A stretch of DNA of 64,000 nt. It comes from Flavobacterium humidisoli. Lineage in GTDB: Bacteria > Bacteroidota > Bacteroidia > Flavobacteriales > Flavobacteriaceae. Positions 34,962-45,400 of this stretch are shown here, in pieces. Position numbers and translations under genes: made by a program. The notes below the pieces were generated by a model. That model did no database searches. It was given only the letters and a program-made list of their open reading frames with translations, and was not told the DNA's origin. The stretch covers positions 2,480,001 through 2,544,000 of the forward strand of contig NZ_CP096829.1 of assembly GCF_023272795.1 (NCBI RefSeq), written 5' to 3'. The number at the start of each line of letters is the position of its first letter. The stretch's first letter is position 1.

Positions 34962-37829
34962 TTATTTAGTAATAAATATCCAGCCCTTTTTAATCATAAT
35001 CCCTTGTGATTTTAAGTCTACGATATAATAGTATGCACTTGATTCAGGTAATGCGCCCTTATCACTCCAGCTTCCATTCCAGTCATTTTTATAATCTTTA
35101 GAATAGAAAACCTCACTTCCCCATCTGTTAAATACGCGAACAGTTGTGCCGGGATATTTTTCTATACCATAAATGATCCATGTATCGTTGATTCCATCCC
35201 CATTAGGTGTTATAGCCTCTGAAATTAGAACATCTTCCGCATCACATGCATCTCCAATTCCGTCTCCGTCTGTATCCACCTGGCCAGAGTTTGAAACAAG
35301 CGGACAGTTGTCTGCTCCATCCAATATGCCGTCATTGTCTGAATCCGTATTCAAATCGCATGCATCTCCAATTCCGTCTCCGTCTGTATCCACCTGGCCA
35401 GAGTTTGAAACAAGCGGACAGTTGTCTGCTCCATCTAAGATTCCGTCTCCATCATCATCTGAATCACATGCATCTCCTATTGAGTCCCCGTCTGTATCCA
35501 ATTGGCCAGGATTAGCAATTAAAGGACAATTGTCGACACCATCAAGGATTCCGTCTCCATCATCATCTGAATCACATACATCTCCTATTGAGTCTCCGTC
35601 TGTATCCAATTGGTCAGGATTAGCAATTAAAGGACAGTTGTCTGCACCATCAAGGATTCCATCTCCATCATCATCTGAATCACATGCATCTCCTATTGAG
35701 TCTCCGTCTGTATCCAACTGGCCAGCATTAGCAATTAAAGGACAGTTGTCTGCACCATCTGGGATTCCGTCTCCATCATCATCTGAATCACATGCATCTC
35801 CTATTGAGTCTCCGTCTGTATCCAACTGGCCAGGATTAGCAATTAAAGGACAATTGTCGACACCATCTAGGATTCCGTCTCCATCATCATCTGAATCACA
35901 TGCATCTCCTATTGAATCCCCGTCAGTATCCAACTGATCAAGGTTAATCATCAATGGACAGTTGTCTGCAACATCTAGGATTCCGTCTCCATCATCATCT
36001 GAATCACATGCATCTCCTATTGAGTCTCCGTCTGTATCCAACTGGCCAGCATTAGCAATTAAAGGACAGTTGTCTGCACCATCTAGGATTCCGTCTCCAT
36101 CATCATCTGAATCACATGCATCTCCTATTGAGTCTCCGTCTGTATCCAACTGGCCAGGATTAGCAATTAAAGGACAATTGTCGACACCATCTAGGATTCC
36201 GTCTCCATCATCATCTGAATCACATGCATCTCCTATTGAATCCCCGTCAGTATCCAACTGATCAAGGTTAATCATCAATGGACAGTTGTCTGCAACATCT
36301 AGGATTCCGTCATTGTCGCCATCTAGATCACAGACATCTCCCATTCCGTCTGCGTCCGTATCCAATTGGCCAGGGTTTGCAACTAAAGGACAATTATCCG
36401 TAACGTCTGGGATGCCGTCAGTGTCTGTATCTGCATCTATAACCTCAATGCTAATGATAAAAGTTTTGCTGCAGATGCTGTTTATGGCTGTCACCGTATA
36501 GGCTGTCAATGGCGCTGCCGCATTTGGCGTACCGGATATAACACCTGTTGTTGCATCCAAGACCAATCCGGCCGGCAGGGCTGGGCTCACGCTATATGAT
36601 GCCGCATTGCTGCTGCTTGGCGATAATGGAGCTATTGAGCTGTTTGTTGTAAATGTATTGTCTGCCGAAGCATAGCTGACCGTTGGATTGGCGACAACAG
36701 TAACGGTTTTTTCAGCGAATGTTATATTTCCTGATGGATCCTCTATTTCCGCTCTGTATACCGAACTGCTTTGCGCATCGCCTGGCATACTGGAAACCGT
36801 ATAGTCTTGAGAGGTGGCAAAACCAATCTTGCTCACGTTATTGGAGTAATAATTCGCAGTATAGACGTTTCCTGCACCATCAATGGCGATGTCCCTAGGA
36901 CTAAGCCCTGTGGAGCTCAATATGGAGCTCACGCCTGAAGACGTGATTTTGGTAACGTCATTGGCGGTATAATTCGCGGTATAGACGTTTCCTGCGTTGT
37001 CAAGGGCAATGCCCCAAGGGCTACCCCCCGTGGTGCCCAGTATGGTGTTCACCCCTGAAGGGGTGATTTTGCTCACGCTATCTTCGGCAAAATTCGTCGT
37101 ATAGACGTTTCCTGCGCTGTCAATGGCAATGCCCCTAGGACCAAGTCCCGTGACGCCCAATATGATGCTCACCCCTGAGGGCGTGATTTTAGTAACGTTA
37201 TTGGAGCCATGATTCGCAGTATATACGTTTCCTGATGCATCAATGGCGATGCCATAAGGTTTGGTCCCTGTTGTTCCCAGTGAGTAGCTCGCCCCCAAAG
37301 GCGTAATTATAGTAACGTCATTAAAGCCATAATTTGCAGTATATATGTTTCCTGAGCTGTCAAGGGCGATGGCAACAGGTTGAGTCCCTGTGACGCCCAG
37401 GATGGTACTAACCCCTGAAGGTGTGATTTTAGTAACGTCATTAGAGCCCTCATTCGCCGTATAGACGTTTCCTGCACTGTCAAGGGCGATGGCAACAGGT
37501 TGAGTCCCTGTGACGCCCAGTATGGTACTAACCCCTGAAGGTGTGATTTTAGTAACGTTATTGGAGTCATAATTTGCAGTATAGATGTTTCCTGATGCAT
37601 CAATGGCGATGCCACCAGGTTTAATCCCTGTGATGCCCAATATGGTGCTCCCTGTTTCAGTCGGCACCCCATCCTTATACCATCTCGTGTTTGGCCCAGC
37701 AGAAGAGCTTAAGGTCACGCTGCCTCCGGCGCAAAATGCCGTCGGTCCGCTTTCGGTGATAGTGATACTCTGTGCATTTATAAATTGAATAGTGCACAAG
37801 TATAACAATAAAATAAAGCATTTTTTCAT
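34962..37829 (-). CDS. NHL-propeller and thrombospondin type 3 adhesin with type B sorting domain
   Basis: 955 residues. Signal peptide at 1-19. Seven NHL-type repeats of about 41 residues follow (about 60-345; GIAIDASGNVYTANHGSNNV, then TKITPSGVS), which could close a beta-propeller. An Ig/putative-Ig module at about 380-460 has SPALPAGLVLDATTGVISGT. Eleven calcium-binding thrombospondin type 3 repeats of 36 residues come next (about 465-865; DNCPLIANPGQLDTDGDSIG). The C-terminal type B/CHU_C domain has EAITPNGDGINDTWII, VRVFNRWGSEVFYS and WNGSW. It is co-transcribed with the PorP/SprF gene 9 bases downstream. The rigid Ca-binding stalk suggests a surface protein presenting the propeller outward. 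Confidence 0.88.
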   Translation of the reverse strand: MKKCFILLLYLCTIQFINAQSITITESGPTAFCAGGSVTLSSSAGPNTRWYKDGVPTETGSTILGITGIKPGGIAIDASGNIYTANYDSNNVTKITPSGVSTILGVTGTQPVAIALDSAGNVYTANEGSNDVTKITPSGVSTILGVTGTQPVAIALDSSGNIYTANYGFNDVTIITPLGASYSLGTTGTKPYGIAIDASGNVYTANHGSNNVTKITPSGVSIILGVTGLGPRGIAIDSAGNVYTTNFAEDSVSKITPSGVNTILGTTGGSPWGIALDNAGNVYTANYTANDVTKITSSGVSSILSSTGLSPRDIAIDGAGNVYTANYYSNNVSKIGFATSQDYTVSSMPGDAQSSSVYRAEIEDPSGNITFAEKTVTVVANPTVSYASADNTFTTNSSIAPLSPSSSNAASYSVSPALPAGLVLDATTGVISGTPNAAAPLTAYTVTAINSICSKTFIISIEVIDADTDTDGIPDVTDNCPLVANPGQLDTDADGMGDVCDLDGDNDGILDVADNCPLMINLDQLDTDGDSIGDACDSDDDGDGILDGVDNCPLIANPGQLDTDGDSIGDACDSDDDGDGILDGADNCPLIANAGQLDTDGDSIGDACDSDDDGDGILDVADNCPLMINLDQLDTDGDSIGDACDSDDDGDGILDGVDNCPLIANPGQLDTDGDSIGDACDSDDDGDGIPDGADNCPLIANAGQLDTDGDSIGDACDSDDDGDGILDGADNCPLIANPDQLDTDGDSIGDVCDSDDDGDGILDGVDNCPLIANPGQLDTDGDSIGDACDSDDDGDGILDGADNCPLVSNSGQVDTDGDGIGDACDLNTDSDNDGILDGADNCPLVSNSGQVDTDGDGIGDACDAEDVLISEAITPNGDGINDTWIIYGIEKYPGTTVRVFNRWGSEVFYSKDYKNDWNGSWSDKGALPESSAYYYIVDLKSQGIMIKKGWIFITK
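35230..36440 (-). repeat. 108-bp thrombospondin type 3 repeat array with 324-bp higher-order duplication
   Basis: Eleven coding repeats of 36 codons. The segment ATCAAGGTTAATCATCAATG occurs near 35938 and again 324 bp further on, exactly three units, showing that a three-repeat block was duplicated. Long open frames on the opposite strand here (rich in Ser and Pro) are by-products of the repeat and not genes. Confidence 0.9.
36790..37690 (-). repeat. NHL-repeat coding array, about 123-bp period
   Basis: Seven imperfect coding repeats, each holding CAGTATA.ACGTTTCCTG and GT.ACGTCATT or GT.ACGTTATT on the plus strand. Neighbouring copies near 37380 and 37500 are nearly identical, showing recent duplication inside the propeller. 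Confidence 0.8.
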
Positions 37830-38864
37830 AATTAGTGGTTTTTTTATTACAAAACAATGTTATAATCAATATACAAAAGATTATTTTGAAGGTTTTTTGT
37901 ATTAATGCCTACTTGACCAATAGCTAAGCTGCTTATCAAAACCAGGAAGATTTGTAGAAAATATTCTTTTCATTTTAAATTATTTAATCTTTACTAATTT
38001 TGAGGAGCTATAAGCCATGAGTTATGCTTTTTTGCTGTATTTAAAAAAATGATCCAGATCCAGTATAAAGCTACTCAGGGTATAAAAACTGCTTTATCCG
38101 AAAATACAGCATACAATTGAGAAGCAAATAAAGCAGGGACAGTCATAAACCCAACGGCCTAAGGCTTCTTTGAGTTATTGTTTAACATTTTCTTTCAAAT
38201 TTATTTTCTCAAACAAATAAAACAAAGCATTTGGCCTGTCAAAAAGTACCTAAAACTCTATTTTCAAGACAAAACATGACCAAAAACATTTTAAAACTTA
38301 TTTACACCATCTAAACAAAAGTTTCGTTCTTTAAATTAAGGCCTTAAAGCCCCCAGAAGGGCACTAAATAGCTTCCTTATCTTAATTGAAGCTGTTTTTT
38401 AGACCAAAAAAAGCTCCGAACAGGATTAAAATATCCATCCTAAACGTTTTTATTTTAAAAAACTAAGGAGAAGAGGAAATTTTACTTTTCGATTCGGCTA
38501 GCTGTAAAAAAGAAACAGGTAAAGCATTTACAATTTCGCACTTAAAACCTTCTTGGGATGATATTTTAGCTATGCACAAGATTTATCCTTAAGAATTTTA
38601 TATACAGATAGTTATGTTTGAAATAAATATAATACATATAGTATTGTTAAAGTCAGAACTAAACTATTAATTCTATTGATATTGACTGCCAAAAATTGAA
38701 ATCATAAACTTCACTGTAGATTAAATATGACTTTAAGCAAGTCATAATTAAAATGTGTTACAATTTAATAATTTCTTTGGTACTAATTTTTTTTTAAATC
38801 ACTCATAAAGTGGTTCGAGAATTGTCCCGTTGGGGTTGTCTTTTAATTAATAGCCCAAAAAATT
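37830..38864. other. 1-kb region without a recognisable gene
   Basis: AT-rich with many stops. A short plus-strand piece near 38495 (GKAFTISHLKPSWDDILAMH) looks coding-like but is isolated. Confidence 0.4.
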
Positions 38865-39200
38865 ACAGCTCCTTAATTCCGAACTTCTCACTAATATTCA
38901 CTCCGAAAATTTCATCATTAAAGCGTTGAATGTTTATGACTTCATGTTCACAATCTAAATCATTAAATAAAGCCACTTCATTTACCTAGTCGTTTATGGT
39001 TTTATGATCTGTAAAAAAAAATATTAAATTGCGTTAGAAGATGCTTTTTTCGTTTTAAAATCATGGATATCATTGTCAAGTAAATCATGGAGTGTTTGTC
39101 TTTTGCTTTCTTCTAAAGTTTCAGTTGCAATACGCTGTAAAGTTCTTTCTGTCAAAAACAGTTTAGCCAGTCTCTCTAAGACATCGAATAATGTTAATTG
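38865..39200 (-). pseudogene. Unidentified decayed gene fragment
   Basis: On the minus strand two good stretches occur in sequence: TLFDVLERLAKLFLTERTLQ with its continuation to a stop near 39026, and after a break NEVALFNDLDCEHEVINIQR with FNDEIFGVNISEKFGIKEL and a stop near 38871. Amino-acid composition is normal for a soluble protein. The family is not recognised. Confidence 0.4.
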
Positions 39201-39224
39201 ATTATAAAAAAAATGTTAGAACAT

Positions 39225-40160
39225 TTGTCTCTCTTTTCAGGGTAAAATATCCCTTAGAAAACTCCTGCCATCTTCTACTTTAATAGAATGCCAATAATCT
39301 TCTGTAGGTATTTCTTGTCCAATATATGTGCCATTCCAATCTTCACTCATGGGATTGATTTCCTTAAGCGGTTTCCATAACGATCAAAGAATTGAATTGT
39401 ATTTTTTGGCATTAAAACAGAATTGATTTCTTTTAAATTCTATCTGTAGTTCGATACGTCCCTATTAGAAGTAAATGTGGAATTCCTAAAACAGCAGCTT
39501 CTTTTGTAACAAGGCAGCCATTAAGGTCTTTTGTATAAATGGTATGAATTCCTGATGGAACATTTTGAAAAACATTGCTATTTTTATAATCTCCAGATTG
39601 ATTATACAAAGAAATTGTTATTAGTTCCGATTTTATAGATTCCTTTTTTATTGACTATAAGATCGTACTTATTTCTAAAAATAATTAGGTTCCCATCCAA
39701 TGTCCAGATATAGGTATAATTTGATTTTCGAGTTTCATCTATATATGCCCACCTTGATTGTATTGGTAAAAGCTGGCAAATCACTGCATGCCAATCGATC
39801 TCTTGCTAATTGAATAGTTTGGAACAGAATTAACTTTTAACGGAATAATTGTAGTTGTGGTGCAATTTTGATTTATTGGATTGATAGCTTTCACTTTTAC
39901 ATCTTGTATTGCTGTTATAGATGGCTTGGGTAGTGGGCTTACTAAAATATTGCCATTTGCATTTAATATTTTAGGGGCTTATCTGTTTGGCTTCCCGGAA
40001 TATTATATTGAAAAGCAATAGTATCAAAAAAGTATTTTCCGTCTTGTAATACGGGGTCAATTTCATCATCACAAAAAGTGGTCAGCGAATCAGGAATTGA
40101 AAAGCCTGCAGTAAACGATTTACAGCAAATTCAACTGTTGCGCCATAAGAACAAACTGAT
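39225..40160 (-). pseudogene. Decayed T9SS type B surface protein, 3' part only
   Basis: Reading the minus strand from about 40160: SVCSYGATVEFAVN, FSIPDSLTTFCDDEIDPVLQ, INPINQNCTTTTIIPLKVNS, KSNYTYIWTLDGN, NVFQNVPSGIHTIYTKDLNG, then IQFFDRYGNRL, SEDWNGTYIGQEIPTEDYWH and a FTLKR-like end near 39230. This is the order of Ig-like modules, a SprB-like repeat and a CHU_C domain in Flavobacterium type B proteins. Frameshifts and stops interrupt it at least eight times, and the TPNGDG core has been lost. Its 5' side stops where an IS6-family relic begins. The 60-residue frame at 39602-39784 is part of it. Confidence 0.65.
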
Positions 40161-40164
40161 GCGG

Positions 40165-40740
40165 TATTTTAGATGTGTGATTTTGGATTATAGTACGATT
40201 CAGTGCTGGTTTTATAAGCTTGCATCTTTGCTTTAGTCAAAGAGGAGGAAGAAAAGATCATAGTTTTGGGCAAGCTGGAGATTGGACGAAACCGTCATCA
40301 AAGTAAAAGGCATTTAGTGTTATTTATATAGGGAGCAGATAAATCAGACAATACGGTTGACTTATTTTGACGGGAAAAAGACAGAGTATGAGTGCTGAGT
40401 CTTTTCTAATTAAAGCAATTGTTAATAAGGCCGGCCAATAGTAATAAAACATTGATAAAAGCGGTTCTAATACTGCAGCAATTAAAGTTTATGACAGGCG
40501 CTCTTTCTCAAAGGTTATGATTAGGCGGTGCAGATATATTAACAATATTGTATAACAGGGCTATCGTTTCATCACGTAAAGCATCCAAAAAGGATTAGGC
40601 TTTAAAAATTTTGAATCGGCCAAAAGAATATTGGGGGAATTTTAATTGTACATAAGCTAGGAAAGAATCAAATGTTTGGACCAGAGATGCCTATTTTCAA
40701 ATCATTCAGTAAATTGTCGGACTAACTTTTGAATTGCTTA
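40165..40740 (+). mobile_element. IS6-family transposase relic
   Basis: Plus-strand pieces in shifting frames read LDYSTIQCWFYKLASLL, SKRRKKRS, SWRLDETVIKVKG, YLYR, TGKRQSMSAESFLIKAIVNK, NIDKSGSNTAAIKVYDRRSF and INNIVQQGYRFITRKASKK. Their order matches the IS6/IS240 DDE transposase: the first catalytic Asp lies in WRLDET and the second in NIDKSG. The first third of the gene is missing and no clear terminal inverted repeats remain. It abuts the truncated type B adhesin pseudogene on its left and probably caused the truncation. Confidence 0.7.
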
Positions 40741-42401
40741 AGGTTTTATATTTAATCCTGACAGATTCGGGAGAACCAAATTTAGAGCATATATTAAATA
40801 TTTCAGTACAAACTATGCGTGTTTTTTAATTTAAGGTTAGTAATATCTATTGAAGAAGGTAGTTGGCTGTAAAAAAGTGGTTTATGAATATCTGTTTAGT
40901 TGTGCTTCACGGATTAATGAAAAATAAAAGTGGATATGTTGCATCTGTTTTTTAGCTACTTCCATTTATTTGAATTCAATTCTTTCAAATTTTATTATTC
41001 AATTAAAATATAAAAGTACTGTCGAAGAATCTAATCTAGATCAGATCACAGTATTATTTGAATTTGATTGAGTAGCTTATATTGATGCCTCTATTTTTTC
41101 CAATCATAAAGATTTTTTTAGTCTTCTTATATTAAAATTTAGAATTATCGGGTACTTGTTTTTTTTGATATTTTTTTCTTCATTTTTCCGTAATGTTAAT
41201 TTTGCATTTCTAATTTTAAAACCAAAATCTAACAAGAAAAGGATTACTATGTTTATTTAGCCTATTGCGGAAGTGTGTTAGGTTATTTTTCAACTAAATT
41301 GTATAACAGCCTTACTCTAAATTGACTGAGCTGAGCAGAAAACGAAATTAGAAGCTTAAGGTAACGATAAGTTGGTTCAATTAGATCAGTCCAAACCTTC
41401 TATTGCTATCAAAGCAATGGAAAGCCTAAATAGATTGGTAGATATTAATTTGGCTGATATTTTTTAACGAAAAAACGATAACCAGATTGAAGACATTAGT
41501 AATCTTACTTTTGTTTAGGGAATTCATACTTGGAATAAAGTTGGACAAAAATGGAAAAAACAGCTTCAACAACTGAATTGAAATTTGTTTTTTCCTGCAA
41601 AAAGAATCTCAAACTGCAAAGACCAAAACATTTTCTTCAAAAGCTGTTGCTTCTGATAAAAAGTTGAAATCGAAGACAGTTATGATTGGGAATCTGATTC
41701 TTTATGCCATTAGAAAAAGAAAAACAGTTTCAGGAGAATTGACTAAATAGGAGTAATTATCCGATGGAATTGAAATGCAAAGGGGCAGGACAAAACTAAA
41801 AGTATTGTAATGTATAGATGATATTTTTCTTGGACCTTATACAAATCCTGTCTATTTCATCGAGATTGGCCTGATTAATAGGAATTAGAAGGTTGGAGAC
41901 TTTCTGAAAAGAAAACCAACCTAATTTAAGTAAAAAACATTAGACAAACCAGTTGCAGTGTACACCAAATCGGAATAGTTCTTTGGTTTTGAGGTAAATT
42001 AAAACGTTAAAGATATGCCCCATTAAAAGCTGTACTTGATGTTAACCAGTATATAGAAAAATCATTAACCAGCAAAAAGCAATATTATGAAAAAACAACT
42101 CTGCCCGGTAAATGCAGGACTATTAACCAAACAAAAAAAAGAAAGCAATATTCTTTTTTTTTCTATTTATTTAATACCTCCTCTTTTTGAGATACTTAAA
42201 ACTCTACTTGGATAGAGAGGGCCTGTAATTTTTCTTTCGACCTGATAAGATAGTACTATATTCAAAAGCCAGAAGGCTCAAAAAGCCTTCGCGGAAAGTT
42301 TACGTCTATAAACTAGGATAATTTTGAAAAGAATTAGTGGCCAAACATGATGTTAAAAAATAAATATTTGAAAGTAATGAATACTAAAAAAAATTTAAAT
42401 T
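40741..42401. other. 1.7-kb degenerate region
   Basis: Isolated coding-like pieces occur on the plus strand, for example KPSIAIKAMESLNRLVDINL near 41400 and GIHTWNKVGQKWKKQLQQL near 41520. They are separated by stops and do not give a recognisable family. The last 50 bases before the next ATG are A-rich. Confidence 0.4.
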
Positions 42402-45400
42402 ATGAAAAAAATAATACTAATTTGTTTGCTTTTAGCAATGAATTTATCCAATGCTCAAAAAGAAGAAGATGAAAAGGAAGATATAAAATACGAATTAAAA
42501 CACAAAAGCCAAGATTGGTTTACAGGAATGAGACCAGGAGCGAATTATTTTAAAATCAAGGAAAAATTTGACGCCTATTTTGGAAACCACAGGTGGGAGG
42601 AGAGTAAATCACGGGAGATAGGTGAATCTTGGATAAAAGAAAATATCTTTTATTTGGATAAGGAGGGGTTTGTACAATCCCGTCCTCCATTTGATGCATC
42701 TAGATCCAATATTGGAACCAATAACGTCTTTTCTGGAACAACAACCAAAACTATTGGTAGCTGGAGTTTGCTTGGACCGGTAAACAGTGCCACTACAACG
42801 TATTCCGGCAGAGGAAATCATGGGGGCTATGTATATCTCAACAGAATAGATCCTACCAATCCCCAAAAAATGTTTGCTTCATTTGCTACTGGTGGATTAT
42901 GGGTGACTGGTGATGGAGGAGCAAGTTGGACGTTAACGGATTCCAATTTTCCTGATGAAGCCTATAGAGATATTGATGTTTGCACAGGAAGCCCAAATAC
43001 GGTGTATGCTTTGAGTAGTAAACAACTCCTAAAATCTACAGACGGTGGATTAAACTGGACTGCTACAACATTAACAAGCGCAACTTATGAAGGAACTGCC
43101 TATGATATTGCAGTGTCTGCATCAAACCCAAATATAGTTGTTGCAAGATGGGGTGATAAAATATACAGAACTAATGATGGAGGGACAGTTTGGACAGTTA
43201 TAGTTAGTGGTTTGCCTGATTATTATATAGTTGGAGATTGTTCTGCAAATAGCGAAATGCTGGATTGGAGCACAACAAATGCCGCTACAGTTTATTTTAT
43301 CAGTACAACAAACAATAAAATATCGACTATTTACCGTTCTACTGATTCGGGACTGACTTTTACTGTTTTGTCAACTATAACTTTAGATCCTACCGCAAAT
43401 GGGCAGGTAATAGGTTGGGCCAAGCTGCTGCTTCCTTCCAATAATGCGGCTTCCATTTACGTTGCAATTGGTACGGGGGCGGATTCCTATGGTCATCATG
43501 CGGTATCATTATACAAACTAAATGCAGCTACTGGTGCAGAAGAATTAAAACGCATTAATATGATTACGGGCACTTTTCCAAATGAGGTACATCATGGTGA
43601 TATTTCAATGGACAGAACCAATGAGAACAAGTTGGTTTTTGGATCATACAGCCATCAGAAAAATTGGTTTTCGGTAAATAATGGGGCTTCATTTACAGAA
43701 GCCGCAACAGGTATGCATTCAGACCTTCGATCCCTGGATATGGTAAACAACAGGGTCATGATCGGTACAGATGGAGAGTCTGTATTGTCTTTGGATGGAG
43801 GAAGTACCAATACAACGATAACAAACAGTATCAGCAATCATGAATTATGGGGGTTTGGTTCGGCTTTTAAAACCAATCTTGTAGCGGGAGGAGCCAATCA
43901 TGGGCCAGTAATGATAAAAGAGGCGGGTAATGGATTCATATGGTATAATGGGACAGGAGCTGATCAGGGGAATACCGATGTGAATCCACTGGATGACAGG
44001 TATATTTATAGTCAGGGATACAGCAATTACAGGTATTTTAGAACAGGAATCCATGCTTTGATAAACGAGTCCAATTTTCTGGATTTAGGAGGTGTTTATT
44101 CTTATTTCAATTCAATTGAGTTCCATCCGAATTATTATTACTCCATGATCACACACCATGCTGGACAGCAGCCAGTAGGAAATCCAAATCTTGCCACTTG
44201 GAAAAATTCGCTTATAAAAACCGAGGATAACGGCAATAGTATCGCTATAGTCAAAACATTTGATAGTGATGTTTTTAGAGAAAAAATATGCATGACCGAC
44301 CCGAAATATATGTATGTTATTGAGGGATTGAGTAACAATAAGCTTTGGAGAACTTCAGATGCGGGGATAACATGGACTAACATAACACCATCTCTGGAGG
44401 CTAGTGGTAATATGACCAATATGTCTGATATCGCCGTTAGCGATGTGGACCCAAACCAGGTCTGGATTACTTACAGCGGTGTGCAATTAGTATGTAAGGT
44501 GTTAAAAACCAGTAATGCTTTGACAGGAACTCCTTCGTGGACTAATCTTACCCAGCCTGTTTTGACAATGAATCCCAATACGAAAATTATTTTTCAAAGA
44601 GGTTCAGATGGCGGGGTATATGTAGGCAATAAAAGCGGTATTTATTACAGAAATAATACCATGGCTAATTGGGTTATGCTTGGGAACGGATTACCACAAA
44701 CAGATGTTCGATTTATGTTTATAAATTATAATGAAAACAAGTTAAAAATTGGGACATCAAGAGGTGCCTTTGAGAATAATTTATTTGAAATATCTCCACC
44801 TAAAGCTCAGATTTCTGCCAGTACAAGTAAAGTAACCTGTTCTCAATTGGAGAAAGTGCAGTTTAAAGATTATTCGACGGTTCGTAATGCAGGTGCCACC
44901 TGGTCATGGAGTTTTCCTGGGGGAACACCGGCAACATCAACGCTTGAAAACCCTGAAGTTTCCTATGCCAATGCGCCTAATGGTAAATACAACGCCACAC
45001 TTACAGTAACAGATGCTTACGGAACCGATACCCAAACCATCATGGGAATTGTTGAGGTCTTGAATCAATGCGGAACCTCGACAGTAGAAACCATTCCGGG
45101 AAAGGCTGCAAATTTAAAAGGGGCAACAGGGCAGGATTATCTGAATGTTTCAAATCTAAACCTTAGTAATAATGCTTTAACTTTTTCTTGTTGGATAAAA
45201 CCAAACGGAATTCAAACCGATTATAGTGCTATTTTTATGGCTCAAAATTCTCCAAATGCCTTTGGTATTAACTTTTTAAATGGAAATAATACCATTGGGT
45301 TTCATCCCAATTGGAGTTGGAATTCTGGCCTAATTGCCCCTGCAAACCAATGGTCTCATGTTGCATTGGTTAGCAACGGTACTAGTGTTACTATTTACGT

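Noticed and set aside
35230..36440. Regular repeats that could suggest a CRISPR array
   Set aside because: The 108-bp units are coding, have no unique spacers, and translate into a known calcium-binding repeat. The same holds for the 276-bp and 219-bp arrays.
35173..36501. Long plus-strand reading frames rich in Ser and Pro
   Set aside because: They mirror the thrombospondin type 3 repeats on the minus strand, which have a signal peptide and a sorting domain. The plus frames have neither and exist because the repeat lacks stops in that frame.
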